Source: Firmicutes bacterium UBA994 (lineage in GTDB: Bacteria; Bacillota; UBA994). Taken from it: a stretch of 17,263 bases of DNA. Numbering within the stretch: the first letter of the stretch is position 1; every line of letters begins with the position of its first letter. Shown here piece by piece: positions 7,039-15,469 of this stretch. Made by a program: the position numbers and the translations under genes. The stretch is taken from the NCBI GenBank assembly GCA_002292025.1, contig DBBC01000002.1, forward strand, positions 1 to 17,263, in the 5' to 3' direction. Under the pieces are notes generated by a model. That model did not search any database and had not been told where the DNA came from. It saw only the letters and a program-made list of their open reading frames with translations.

Positions 7039-7735
7039 TTCCGAGCGGTGTTTCCGCGGGTTGCAGAAAACCACCTTGCTTGACTTCCCCGGGAAAGTGG
7101 CCTGCGTGTTGTTTGTGGGCGGGTGCAGTTTCAATTGCCCTTACTGCTATAACAGCTCGCTTGTGAAGCGCGAGGAACCGGAGATTCCTTGGAGTGCGGT
7201 ACAGGATTTTCTTGCGCGCCGCCGTAACGTGCTCGAGGGCGTCTGTGTCAGCGGCGGTGAGCCTACACCGGCCCCTTTCCTGCCAGCTTTCTTTAGCGGC
7301 GTCAAGGAACTCGGCTTAGCGGTAAAACTAGATACCAACGGCTATCATCCGGAATCGCTGCAAGCACTGTTGGACGCACGCCTAGTGGATTTTGTGGCGT
7401 TAGACATAAAAAATAGTCCCGCCAAATACGCGTCCACCTGCGGGCTTCCGGCAGTCGACTTAAACCGCATCAGAAATACCCTTGACCTTTTGCAGGCATC
7501 AGGTGTGACATATGAGTTGCGCACAACGGTGGTTGCAGGATGGCACGATGTCGCGGATATACAGGATATCCTCTCCTTCACAGGAGGAGGCGCGCGTTAT
7601 GCCTTGCAGCCGGTGCAGCGTGACGCCGATTCGCTGAGCGGGCGGCGCTTTGTCCCGCCGACGTCAGCGACTTTGCGGGCCATGGGCAAAGTCTTGGCAG
7701 CAAACTTTAGTGAAGTCGTTATTCACGGAACTTAG
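7031..7735 (+). CDS. nrdG: Anaerobic ribonucleoside-triphosphate reductase activating protein (radical SAM)
   Basis: A 234-residue radical-SAM enzyme that installs the glycyl radical on NrdD. The CxxxCxxC iron-sulfur motif is at C32, C36 and C39 (GGCSFNCPYCYN), after the family's GLQKTTLLDFPGK leader. VSGGEPT binds the SAM amino group, and KLDTNGYHPE and DFVALDIKN follow as in the pyruvate-formate-lyase activase group. ATG 7031 overlaps the end of nrdD and has no good ribosome-binding site, so translation is probably coupled to nrdD. It is the YjjW/PflA-like long type rather than the short E. coli NrdG type. Adjacent nrdD makes the assignment secure. Confidence 0.93.
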   Translation: MSSSERCFRGLQKTTLLDFPGKVACVLFVGGCSFNCPYCYNSSLVKREEPEIPWSAVQDFLARRRNVLEGVCVSGGEPTPAPFLPAFFSGVKELGLAVKLDTNGYHPESLQALLDARLVDFVALDIKNSPAKYASTCGLPAVDLNRIRNTLDLLQASGVTYELRTTVVAGWHDVADIQDILSFTGGGARYALQPVQRDADSLSGRRFVPPTSATLRAMGKVLAANFSEVVIHGT

Positions 7736-7743
7736 GAGGTTAT

Positions 7744-8586
7744 ATGCGCATAGGCTGTCATCTCAGTATTGCTAAGGGGCTTAATACCAGCGTGGAGTTA
7801 GCGCGAGAAGTCGGCGCTAATTGCTTTCAGTTTTTTACTCGCAACCCGCGCGGTGGAGCCGCGCGACGTATAGAAGCAGAAGAAATAGCGGCATGGAATA
7901 TCATGCGCAGCGAGGCCGACCTCTACCCTATAGTCGGGCATCTGCCCTATACCATAAATTTAGCTGCCGCTAGGGATGACACTTACGAGTTTGCCTGTCG
8001 AACTGTGGCGGAAGATCTTTCTCGTATGGCGGCGATCGGGGCCGAGTACTTGGTCGTGCATCCCGGCAGTCGCGTGAAACTAAGTGTGGACGAAGGCGTC
8101 AGTCGCATAGTCCGCGCTCTGGACACGGTTTTAGCGCGCCATAACCACAAAACCATGCTCCTGCTGGAGACCATGTCCGGTCAAGGCAGCGAGATCGGCA
8201 GTTTTGCGGAAATAGGTTTGATACTCAGAGACCTCGGGTACCCGCAGTCGCTCGGCGTGTGCATCGACACCTGTCACTTGTTTGCCATGGGTTACGACTG
8301 GCGTGATGCGCTCGCGGTAGAGCGCATGCTCGATGACGCAGATAAACATGTCGGTATAGAGCGGATCAAGTGTGTACACGTTAACGACAGTAAGTTCAGC
8401 CCCGGCGCACATAAAGACAGGCATGAACTTGTCGGCGAAGGGTTGATTGAGCGCGGGGGCTTTGTTAATATACTAGGGCATGACCGCATTAGACGCTTGC
8501 CCATGTTGCTCGAAACCCCGGTCGATGACTACAGCGGATACGCACGGGAGATTGCCAAGCTCCGCGCATGGCTGTGGACAGAGTGA
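7744..8586 (+). CDS. nfo: Endonuclease IV (AP endonuclease)
   Basis: A 280-residue TIM-barrel enzyme that cleaves DNA 5' of abasic sites in base-excision repair. All nine residues expected for the trinuclear zinc site are visible: H66, H106, E142, D175, H178, H212, D225, H227 and E257 (motifs GHLPY, VVHPG, LLETM, IDTCH, VHVND, DRHE, LLETP). The length matches the family. AGGAGG at 7734-7739 overlaps the nrdG stop codon and lies 4 nt from the ATG, so it is very likely the last gene of the nrdDG operon, linking dNTP supply and repair. Confidence 0.96.
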   Translation: MRIGCHLSIAKGLNTSVELAREVGANCFQFFTRNPRGGAARRIEAEEIAAWNIMRSEADLYPIVGHLPYTINLAAARDDTYEFACRTVAEDLSRMAAIGAEYLVVHPGSRVKLSVDEGVSRIVRALDTVLARHNHKTMLLLETMSGQGSEIGSFAEIGLILRDLGYPQSLGVCIDTCHLFAMGYDWRDALAVERMLDDADKHVGIERIKCVHVNDSKFSPGAHKDRHELVGEGLIERGGFVNILGHDRIRRLPMLLETPVDDYSGYAREIAKLRAWLWTE

Positions 8587-8593
8587 AATTTAC

Positions 8594-8622
8594 TAGACAT
8601 TTAACCCATGTCCTACTATGAT
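8594..8622 (+). promoter_or_regulatory. Sigma-A-type promoter for the tagO/wecA-nth pair
   Basis: TAGACA (8594-8599) and TATGAT (8617-8622), each five of six to consensus, are separated by exactly 17 bp. An imperfect inverted repeat lies in and around the spacer: TAGACAT (8594-8600) against ATGTCCTA (8608-8615), complementary apart from one extra G. It could be an operator. The leader from about 8629 to the start codon is roughly 120 nt and holds a short T-run at 8694-8699 without a strong stem. Confidence 0.6.
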
Positions 8623-8751
8623 AGTGCGGGGGTAACTACGGAAAGTTCTTGCGTATGCCTTCGCCCGCTTTAGTGTGCTGCGTGGATCGTCCTTTTTTGC
8701 TTTGGAGTGTTTCTCGTTTCGAACAGGCTGGGTAGTTACGTGCAAGGACTA

Positions 8752-9717
8752 ATGTGGGGGTGGAGGCCGGTGCAAAATCTAGTGGCTTTATTGGGCGCGG
8801 TTGCCGTAGTCACCGCACTGATGCCACTCGGGCGCAAGCTGGCCCTCACTTATGGCTTGCTGGATAAGCCCAGTCCGCGCAAAGTACATCAAGCGCCCGT
8901 GCCGGTGGTAGGCGGCGCCATGTGGCTGGGCCTAATCTTGGTGATGTGGGCTCTCCCTGTTCCGCGCGCGCTAACTGTCGGCCTCACACTGGGCGGAACG
9001 GTGGCTTTCGCCGTCGGCTTTGTCGACGACTGGGTCAAGAGCCGCGGCGGAGATTTCCCTGCTTGGCCTAAGCTGCTGGGGCAAATTTTAGCCGCGGGTT
9101 TGTTGTACACCAGCGGAGTGAGTGTTTACTTTTTGACTAATCCCTTTTCGGGCGGACTGATTTTACTGCCGCCGGTGCTTAGTTTCTTGGTCACGGTAAT
9201 TTGGGTAGTGGCAGTTACGAACTTAATTAACTTTATGGATGGCCTAGATGGGCTGGCTTGCGGCATTGTTACTATTGCCGCTGTCACCATGGCGGTCATC
9301 TCTTATCTTTATGCGCAATCTGCTTCGCTGCTGATCTCGCTTGTCCTTGTGGGCGTGTCGGTGGCATTTGTGCGGCACAATTTTAACCCGGCACGAGCCT
9401 TCATGGGTGATGGCGGCGCATACTTTCTCGGCTTTACGCTGGCCGCGGTGTCTATAGACGGCGCCTTTAAATCCGCAACTTTAGTGGGCCTGCTTGCGCC
9501 GGTTTTGGTGCTTGGGCTGCCCATTGCCGACACGGTGTATAACATTACGCGTCGGCTCCGCAACGGCCAGCCGGTGTACGTGGCGGACAAAGGGCACACC
9601 CACCATCGCCTGCTGCAAGCGGGGCTAAGCCAGCGACAGACTGTGCTGGTCATGTATTTAATCAGCGTGTGCTTTTCCTTGACGGCGCTGGTGGTTTTGT
9701 TTGCTAGCAGATGGTAA
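8752..9717 (+). CDS. tagO: Undecaprenyl-phosphate sugar-1-phosphate transferase (TagO/WecA family)
   Basis: A polytopic membrane protein (about ten helices, 321 residues from ATG 8752). It would transfer N-acetylhexosamine-1-phosphate from a UDP-sugar to undecaprenyl phosphate, the first step of teichoic acid or other surface-glycan synthesis. Family motifs in order are DKPSPRKVHQAPVPVVGG, FVDDW, NLINFMDGLDGLACG, NFNPARAFMGDGGAYFLGF and the KGHTHHRLL loop. The upstream in-frame GTG 8707 lacks a ribosome-binding site; ATG 8752 has AAGGA 3 nt away and leaves the same 29-residue N-terminus before the conserved LAL...DKPS block as remembered for B. subtilis TagO. The start remains uncertain. The last 7 nt overlap nth. 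TagO versus WecA cannot be told apart from sequence, so the symbol is provisional. Confidence 0.88.
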   Translation: MWGWRPVQNLVALLGAVAVVTALMPLGRKLALTYGLLDKPSPRKVHQAPVPVVGGAMWLGLILVMWALPVPRALTVGLTLGGTVAFAVGFVDDWVKSRGGDFPAWPKLLGQILAAGLLYTSGVSVYFLTNPFSGGLILLPPVLSFLVTVIWVVAVTNLINFMDGLDGLACGIVTIAAVTMAVISYLYAQSASLLISLVLVGVSVAFVRHNFNPARAFMGDGGAYFLGFTLAAVSIDGAFKSATLVGLLAPVLVLGLPIADTVYNITRRLRNGQPVYVADKGHTHHRLLQAGLSQRQTVLVMYLISVCFSLTALVVLFASRW

Positions 9718-10370
9718 TTGAAACGGCAGAACGGGGATGGGAGAGCATATTTAATCTGCTGCGGCAGCTTTACCCCGACGCCCACTGCGAGCTGCACTTT
9801 GCCGATCCCTTCCAGTTGCTTATTGCCACTGTTTTGTCAGCGCAAAGCACAGACAGACGCGTTAACGAAGTTACGGCAGGGCTGTTCGCCAAATATAAGT
9901 CAGCTTGTGACCTGCTTTCTGTACAGCAACAAGAACTGGAAGCGGAAATAAAATCGCTGGGGCTATATAGGCACAAGGCACGTAACATTCTAGCCCTCTG
10001 TCGCGTGCTGTGTGAGCGTTTTGGCGGCGAGGTGCCGCGCACCATTGACGAGTTACTGGTTTTGCCGGGTGTCGGCCGCAAGACGGCCAGCGTGGTAGTC
10101 AGCAACGCTTTCGGGGTGCCTGCGCTCGCTGTAGATACACATGTGTTTAGGGTGGCAAGGCGTCTTGGGCTGGCAAAAGGGAAGACCCCCGCAGCAGTCG
10201 AGGCAGAGTTGTGTAGCTTGCTCCCACAGGCACTGTGGAGTGAAGCGCATCATCGTTTGATTTGGCATGGTCGGCGAGTTTGCCACGCCCGTTCTCCGCA
10301 GTGCAAAACGTGCGCGCTGCTGGCGGTATGCCCCACCGGACAGGAGCGCGAATATCGCGCTGATAACTGA
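9711..10370 (+). CDS. nth: Endonuclease III (DNA glycosylase/AP lyase)
   Basis: A 219-residue helix-hairpin-helix glycosylase that removes oxidised pyrimidines. The hairpin reads LLVLPGVGRKTASVVV, with catalytic Lys124 and Asp142 (VDTHVFRV). The C-terminal [4Fe-4S] ligands C191, C198, C201 and C207 have the classical C-x6-C-x2-C-x5-C spacing. ATG 9711 overlaps the stop codon of the upstream gene and has no clear ribosome-binding site of its own, suggesting translational coupling. With nfo just upstream, the window holds two enzymes of the same repair pathway. Confidence 0.97.
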   Translation: MVIETAERGWESIFNLLRQLYPDAHCELHFADPFQLLIATVLSAQSTDRRVNEVTAGLFAKYKSACDLLSVQQQELEAEIKSLGLYRHKARNILALCRVLCERFGGEVPRTIDELLVLPGVGRKTASVVVSNAFGVPALAVDTHVFRVARRLGLAKGKTPAAVEAELCSLLPQALWSEAHHRLIWHGRRVCHARSPQCKTCALLAVCPTGQEREYRADN

Positions 10371-10381
10371 CCGTGCAGGCA

Positions 10382-10410
10382 TTGCATAAACGTCATTCTC
10401 GCGGTAAAAT
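10382..10410 (+). promoter_or_regulatory. Candidate promoter for the nucleoside importer operon
   Basis: TTGCAT (10382-10387) and TAAAAT (10405-10410) lie 17 bp apart. The -10 is five of six to consensus; the -35 keeps TTG only. It lies in the 75-bp gap after nth, 35 bp before the lipoprotein start. Confidence 0.5.
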
Positions 10411-10445
10411 AACTGCGGACGCTAAGTAATAACAGGAGGTAGATT

Positions 10446-11528
10446 ATGAGAAAAATCCTAGTAGTTTCCCTCGCAATTCTGCTCGTGGCCACACTGACCG
10501 TAGGCTGTGCCCGCCGTGAACCGGAGAAGCTCCGCGTAGGCATGGTCACAGACGCCGGCACCATTGACGACCGTTCCTTTAACCAAGGCACCTGGGAAGG
10601 CATTCTCCGGGCGCAGACCGAACTCGGGGTCGAAGTACAATATAACAAGCCGGTTGGCACTACCGAAGCAGACTACGTCAAGGAAATAGCCAACCTAGTC
10701 GATGCCAGATTCCGCTTGATCGTGACCCCTGGTTTTAAGTTCGAGACCGCCATCTTTCAGGCGCAGGAGCGCCATAAGAATACCAAGTTTGTGTTGATCG
10801 ATGGCGCTCCCCATAATGGACTTCCGCGTAATGCCGGGCGCGTGACCACAATAGGCCCGAACACCGTTTCTATTTTCTTCGCTGAGCAGGAGTCTGGTTT
10901 CTTGGCTGGGCTGGCAGCCGCATTGCAGCTGCGCGAAGGCGAATTTGGCTTTATCGGCGGTATGGCCATTCCGCCGGTGCAGCGGTTTAACTGGGGCTTC
11001 CAGCAGGGTGTGGCCCATGCTAACGCTAACTTTGGCACTAACGTGTCGATGAGACCGGAAAACGTGGTTTACCAAGGTACATTCCATGACGTGGCCGCAG
11101 GGCAGCAGCTCGCCTCGGTAATGTTTGACAGAGGCGTCAGGGCGATCTTCGCTGCCGCGGGCGGCGTAGGTATCGGCGTAATTAACGAGGCTGTGGCCCG
11201 TGCGCGCACCGGCAAAGAAGCTTGGGTGGTAGGCGTAGACGTTGACCAGTTTAGCCTCGGCAAATGGGAAGGCGACAAGTCTATTATTCTCACTTCGGCC
11301 ATGAAGCGCATCGACCAAGCCGCGTTTGACATGATCAAAGCCGAGAAGGAAGGCAAGTTCCCCGGCGGGCAAAGGCTGATGTTTAACGCTACGAACGACG
11401 GCATCGGTATTCCGGCCACCAACCCGAACCTGAGCGCGGAAGTGTCGGCCCAAGTACAAACCGTCTTAGCGGCGATGAAGGCCGGGACACTAACGGTCTC
11501 AGCAGAACAAGGCACTCTGCACCCGTAA
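10446..11528 (+). CDS. nupN: BMP-family purine nucleoside-binding lipoprotein
   Basis: A 360-residue substrate-binding lipoprotein of the Bmp/Med/PnrA family. The signal peptide ends in a lipobox-like LTVGC with Cys21 as the lipidation site. Family motifs are MVTDAGTIDDRSFNQGTWEG (33-52), LIDGAPHN, FAEQESGFLAGLAAAL, FIGGMAIPPVQRFNWGFQQG, AAGGVGIGV and VVGVDVDQ. Characterised members (PnrA of Treponema, NupN/YufN of Bacillus) bind purine nucleosides. The following ATPase and two permeases have the same order as nupNOPQ, which supports the symbol. AGGAGG at 10434-10439 is 6 nt from ATG. A strong terminator follows directly, so this gene is probably made in excess over the membrane components. 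Exact ligand is inferred. Confidence 0.9.
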   Translation: MRKILVVSLAILLVATLTVGCARREPEKLRVGMVTDAGTIDDRSFNQGTWEGILRAQTELGVEVQYNKPVGTTEADYVKEIANLVDARFRLIVTPGFKFETAIFQAQERHKNTKFVLIDGAPHNGLPRNAGRVTTIGPNTVSIFFAEQESGFLAGLAAALQLREGEFGFIGGMAIPPVQRFNWGFQQGVAHANANFGTNVSMRPENVVYQGTFHDVAAGQQLASVMFDRGVRAIFAAAGGVGIGVINEAVARARTGKEAWVVGVDVDQFSLGKWEGDKSIILTSAMKRIDQAAFDMIKAEKEGKFPGGQRLMFNATNDGIGIPATNPNLSAEVSAQVQTVLAAMKAGTLTVSAEQGTLHP

Positions 11529-11544
11529 AGTGCTAACGGCAGCC

Positions 11545-11575
11545 AAGAGGGCGGGGGGAACCCCGCCCTCTTTTT
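11545..11575 (+). terminator. Rho-independent terminator after nupN
   Basis: GAGGGCGGGG (11547-11556), loop GGAA, CCCCGCCCTC (11561-11570), then TTTTT (11571-11575). The ten base pairs are perfect and extend by two A-T pairs; AGCCAA (11541-11546) could also pair with TTGGCT (11574-11579). Placed between the binding-protein gene and the ATPase gene, it likely lets only part of transcription continue. Confidence 0.93.
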
Positions 11576-11784
11576 GGCTCTTGCGGCCGGGTACACCCTG
11601 ATGTAACATGGATGTAATGAAGAACAAAAGGCAAAAAACAAAAACCAAAAGGGGAACGGTCCGCGCTCATGTAGTGGTCCTGTGTGGATAGTCCCGCAGT
11701 GCCGCAGGCGCTGATGGGATACTGTGCTGCCTGAGTAATTACTCATGGATAACGAAAGTAACTGCCGCTAAAGGAGTCGATGCT
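11576..11784 (+). promoter_or_regulatory. Internal gap before nupO with palindrome
   Basis: About 205 bp without a supported gene. It holds an A-rich tract (about 11620-11652), a CAGTGCC-GCA-GGCGCTG hairpin (11697-11713, one G-T wobble), and a perfect 14-bp palindrome TGAGTAATTACTCA (11732-11745) 26 bp before the AAGGAG ribosome-binding site (11771-11776). I could not identify a -35/-10 pair. The palindrome has the size of a dimer operator, but no regulator can be named. Confidence 0.5.
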
Positions 11785-13308
11785 ATGGGCGTAGTTGTAG
11801 AGATGGACAACATCCGCAAGGAGTTCCCCGGCGTAGTGGCATGTGATAATATCTCGCTCGAGCTGAGGCAAGGCGAGATACACGCCATACTGGGGGAGAA
11901 CGGAGCCGGTAAATCCACACTTATGAGTGTGCTGTTTGGCCTTTATCAGCCTGATAGCGGCTCTATTCGCGTGCGCGGCAGAGAAGTGCACATCGCCAAC
12001 CCTAATGCCGCCAATCGGCTTGGCATCGGGATGGTGCACCAGCACTTTAAGTTGGTATCCTGCTTTACGGTAACCGAGAACATTATATTGGGTCTAGAAC
12101 CAACACGCGGCATGTTTATCGATACCAAGCTTGCGGCCGAGCAGATTAAACAACTGTCCGACCGCTATGGGCTTAAGGTAGACCCCCACGCCTTGATCGC
12201 AGACATTTCCGTAGGCATGCAGCAGCGAGTAGAAATCTTAAAGATGCTCTACCGCAATGCCGATATCCTTATTTTTGACGAGCCTACCGCTGTGCTTACG
12301 CCGCAAGAAGTGCACGAACTGACCAAAATTATGGCTAATCTAACCGCGGAAGGGAAATCTATCTTTCTTATCACGCATAAGCTGCGGGAGATAAAAGCCA
12401 TAGCCCAGCGCTGTACAGTCATTAGACGGGGACAATGGGTGGGCACTGTGGCGGTGGCGGACGCTTCGGAAGAGACGTTGGCCGCGATGATGGTCGGGCG
12501 CGCCGTTTCCTTCGGTGTCAAGAAGGCGCAGACAAAGCCGGGCGAGAAAGTCCTAGAGATAGAAAACTTGCACGTGCGAGGGCGAGGCGGTGTGGCACGC
12601 GTAAAAGGTATTTCATTCAGCGTCAAGCGGGGAGAGATACTCGGCTTGGCCGGGGTTGACGGCAACGGGCAAAAGGAACTGGTGGAAACCTTAGTGGGGC
12701 TGCGTCGCGCCGACGAGGGGCGAATCCTGATTAACAATAAGGAGGCCGGCGGACTTAGCGTACGCGAACGCATCGCCGCAGGGCTGGCTTTTATCCCGGA
12801 TGACCGTCACAAGTACGGGCTCATTCTAGACTTTTCCCTCGAGGAAAACATGATTCTTAAGTCGTATCATAAACAGCGCTTCGCTACACAGGGCCTGCTC
12901 AATTTTACGGCGATCAGGGCTTATGCGCAGAAGGTGATTAGCGATTTTGACGTGCGTTCCGGCCGGGGGGCCGGCGCCCTAGCGCGCACCCTATCGGGAG
13001 GCAACCAGCAAAAGGCTATTCTCGGACGAGAAATCGACGCAGACCCCGACCTGTTGATAGCGGTACAGCCTACGAGGGGGCTCGATGTGGGAGCAATCGA
13101 ATATGTCCATCGACGTCTGGTAGAGCAGCGTGACAGCGGCAAAGCTGTGCTGCTCGTATCCCTAGAGCTGGATGAGATTTTTGCTCTTTCTGACCGTATT
13201 GCAGTTATCAGTAACGGTGAACTGGTCGGTATCGTTAACACAGATGAAACCGACGAAAACGAGATTGGCTTAATGATGACCGGGCTTAGACGGGAGGCGG
13301 TGCGATGA
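11785..13308 (+). CDS. nupO: Nucleoside ABC transporter, tandem ATP-binding protein
   Basis: A 507-residue protein of two fused ATP-binding domains, as in the RbsA/NupO class, energising import. Domain 1 has Walker A GENGAGKST (37-45), the variant signature SVGMQQ near 140 and Walker B LIFDEPTAVLTPQE. Domain 2 has a degenerate Walker A (GVDGNGQKEL, 290-299, lacking the GKS/T), a canonical LSGGNQQK signature (403-410) and LLIAVQPTRGLD in place of a standard Walker B (Glu replaced by Gln). Such asymmetry is normal for this family. AAGGAG (11771-11776) lies 8 nt from ATG 11785; ATG 11780 is out of frame. The stop overlaps the next start (ATGA). Confidence 0.93.
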   Translation: MGVVVEMDNIRKEFPGVVACDNISLELRQGEIHAILGENGAGKSTLMSVLFGLYQPDSGSIRVRGREVHIANPNAANRLGIGMVHQHFKLVSCFTVTENIILGLEPTRGMFIDTKLAAEQIKQLSDRYGLKVDPHALIADISVGMQQRVEILKMLYRNADILIFDEPTAVLTPQEVHELTKIMANLTAEGKSIFLITHKLREIKAIAQRCTVIRRGQWVGTVAVADASEETLAAMMVGRAVSFGVKKAQTKPGEKVLEIENLHVRGRGGVARVKGISFSVKRGEILGLAGVDGNGQKELVETLVGLRRADEGRILINNKEAGGLSVRERIAAGLAFIPDDRHKYGLILDFSLEENMILKSYHKQRFATQGLLNFTAIRAYAQKVISDFDVRSGRGAGALARTLSGGNQQKAILGREIDADPDLLIAVQPTRGLDVGAIEYVHRRLVEQRDSGKAVLLVSLELDEIFALSDRIAVISNGELVGIVNTDETDENEIGLMMTGLRREAVR

Positions 13309-14402
13309 AGCTTAGACTCAGCAAGACCAGTGCGGTATCGCTTGGCGCGATTGGGCTGGGGCTGTTTGCGGGAGCGCTGTTAATGGCTGTCACCGGCAGC
13401 AATCCGCTGGCTGGATTTTGGCATTTATTTCGCGGCGGACTAATGAACATCGAGCGCTTTGGCAATTCCCTAGCTTCCTCGACAACTTTGATTTTCACCG
13501 GCCTGTCGGTGGCGTTTGCCTTTAAGACGGGGCTTTTTAACATTGGTGCTTCCGGACAAATGCTGATGGGCGGGCTTTTGGCTTCTGCCGTGGGGCTGTA
13601 CGTGCCCTTGGCGCGGCCGCTTTTGCTTTTGGCAATGTTTTTGGCGGCTTCCGTAGGTGGCGGTGCTTGGGGTGCTCTGCCGGGGTGGCTTAAGGTCAAA
13701 TTTAACGTGCATGAAGTCGTGTCCACCATTATGATGAACTGGATAGCTTTCTGGACAGTTTCCTATGTTGTTCCCCGCTACCTGCGCGACGTCTTTTTAG
13801 AGACCCAATCGCGGCGGATTCCAGCAGCAGCGTCCCTGCGGACAGAGTGGCTGACGGAGCTGTTTCGGGGCTCCTACATCAATCTGGGGCTTGTCCTCGC
13901 TATTGCCGCCGTGGCAGTCGTTGCCTTCCTACTGGAGCGGACGGTGCTAGGCTATGAGCTCAAGGCAGTGGGACACAACAAACATGCGGCGCAAGCCGCC
14001 GGCATAGATATAAACCGGCGCATGGTAGCTTCCATGGCTATCGCCGGGGCGCTGGCGGGGCTGGGCGGTTTCGTGTTTTACGCCGGTTACTCCGTCAACA
14101 TCCAGATCGGCGTCCTTCCCGCACAAGGGTTTGACGGGATTGCCGTGGCACTGTTGGCAGCGAGCTCGCCGTGGGGGGTGTGGGCAGCGGCGACGTTTTT
14201 TGGCATTCTGCATACCGGCAAGGGTTTTATGACCGCTATGACCGGCATACCACCCACTATTGCTGACGCCATCATTGCCACGATAATTTATTTCGCCGCG
14301 ACAGGCGTATTAATTGAAAATGTTTGGGATCGGTACAGCAAACGGCACGAGCAACGAGCGGCACGGCGGCGGCGGGTAGATTTAGAGCAAGGGGTGAAGT
14401 AA
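13305..14402 (+). CDS. nupP: Nucleoside ABC transporter permease 1
   Basis: A 365-residue polytopic membrane protein of the BPD_transp_2 (branched-chain amino acid/sugar type) permease family. GLFNIGASGQMLMGG near residue 75-90 and the cytoplasmic coupling segment VGHNKHAAQAAGIDINRR (about 222-239) are typical, the latter contacting the ATPase. It would form half of the import channel with the next gene product. The start overlaps the nupO stop by 4 nt, indicating coupled translation. The C-terminus carries a basic tail (AARRRRVD). Confidence 0.92.
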   Translation: MKLRLSKTSAVSLGAIGLGLFAGALLMAVTGSNPLAGFWHLFRGGLMNIERFGNSLASSTTLIFTGLSVAFAFKTGLFNIGASGQMLMGGLLASAVGLYVPLARPLLLLAMFLAASVGGGAWGALPGWLKVKFNVHEVVSTIMMNWIAFWTVSYVVPRYLRDVFLETQSRRIPAAASLRTEWLTELFRGSYINLGLVLAIAAVAVVAFLLERTVLGYELKAVGHNKHAAQAAGIDINRRMVASMAIAGALAGLGGFVFYAGYSVNIQIGVLPAQGFDGIAVALLAASSPWGVWAAATFFGILHTGKGFMTAMTGIPPTIADAIIATIIYFAATGVLIENVWDRYSKRHEQRAARRRRVDLEQGVK

Positions 14403-14403
14403 T

Positions 14404-15351
14404 ATGTGGGAGACCATTATCCAAATTACGCCACACGCTATCGCCTTCACCATCCCGCTGCTAATCGTCAGTCTGGGTGGGCTCTACAGTGAACGCAGCG
14501 GTGTGGTCAACATTGGCCTAGAGGGCTTCATGGTTGTCGGTATGTTTGCGGGGGCATTGACTGTCTCTCTCCTCGCACCTGCCATGCAAGGCACTGCCAT
14601 TTGGGCGGGGTTGCTAATGGCGACTTTAGCCGGCGCAGTTTTCGCGCTGCTCCACGCTTTCGCTTGCGTGACACTGAACGCCAATCAAGTTATTAGCGGT
14701 ACGGCTATCAATATGGTTGCCGGTGCTCTCACTACTTATTTTGCGCGCCTTATTACCGGCAGCGGCAATATCGTCATCCCCATTGCCATGCCGCGGCACA
14801 ACTTGGCCTATTTAGCGGACATCCCGATTATTGGTGAGATGCTCTTTAGCCGTGCCTATGCCAGCACCCTGCTTGCGCTCGTGATTTTGGCGGTATCTGC
14901 GGTGCTGATATATCGGACTCGCTTTGGCCTGAGGCTGCGCGCGTGCGGGGAGAACCCGCATGCGGCGGACGCAGCGGGGATAAATATTTATCGCATGCGT
15001 TACACTGCTGTGATTATCTCCGGTGCACTAGCTTCTCTCGGGGGAGCTATTTTCCTTGTAACCATCGCCGGGGAATACAACGGGACAGCGGGGGGGCTCG
15101 GGTTTCTGGCCTTGGCCGCGCTTATCTTTGGCCAGTGGAAGCCCATTGGCCTGCTGGGTGCTACCCTATTTTTTGGTCTGGCCAGCACTATTGCCAACGT
15201 CTCGCGAATCCTGCCGTATCTTGCCCACATCCCCGATATTGTGCTGCAGACTTTCCCTTATGTCGTCACCCTATTGGCGTTAGTGTTGTTTTCTCGTTCA
15301 TCACAGGCCCCCAAAGCGCTGGGCGAACCCTATGACAAAGGGAGACGCTAG
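14404..15351 (+). CDS. nupQ: Nucleoside ABC transporter permease 2
   Basis: A 315-residue permease paralogous to the preceding one: GVVNIGLEGFMVVG near residue 34-47 and the coupling segment CGENPHAADAAGINIYRMR (about 181-199). Around nine hydrophobic segments are visible. It starts 1 bp after the nupP stop, with AAGGGG nearby upstream. Order binding protein, double ATPase, two permeases matches nupNOPQ. The operon probably ends here, although no clear terminator follows. Confidence 0.92.
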   Translation: MWETIIQITPHAIAFTIPLLIVSLGGLYSERSGVVNIGLEGFMVVGMFAGALTVSLLAPAMQGTAIWAGLLMATLAGAVFALLHAFACVTLNANQVISGTAINMVAGALTTYFARLITGSGNIVIPIAMPRHNLAYLADIPIIGEMLFSRAYASTLLALVILAVSAVLIYRTRFGLRLRACGENPHAADAAGINIYRMRYTAVIISGALASLGGAIFLVTIAGEYNGTAGGLGFLALAALIFGQWKPIGLLGATLFFGLASTIANVSRILPYLAHIPDIVLQTFPYVVTLLALVLFSRSSQAPKALGEPYDKGRR

Positions 15352-15469
15352 GCACCAACCGTCACGCCATCGACCGCACCCATTTGCGCATGGCTTGACT
15401 GGGGTGCTGGCCATGAGTCATTCCTCGCTCTGAACAAGGCAGAATAGCTACGAAGCAAGGGAAATATGT

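Noticed and set aside
10695..11459. 254-codon minus-strand ORF
   Set aside because: Long, but antisense to the well-supported nupN-like gene, with no ribosome-binding site or domain; the length reflects base composition.
11608..11691. 27-residue lysine-rich small ORF after the nupN terminator
   Set aside because: No ribosome-binding site, and the lysines come from an A-rich tract; not enough to call a peptide gene.
12652..13090. Degenerate Walker motifs in the second ATPase domain as a sign of gene decay
   Set aside because: This asymmetry is normal for fused ATPases of the RbsA/NupO class; the frame is intact.
15389..15415. CATGGC/GCCATG hairpin and TTGACT as terminator or promoter between nupQ and yitT
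   Set aside because: The six-bp stem has a 15-nt loop and no T-run, and no -10 box is found at the right distance from TTGACT.
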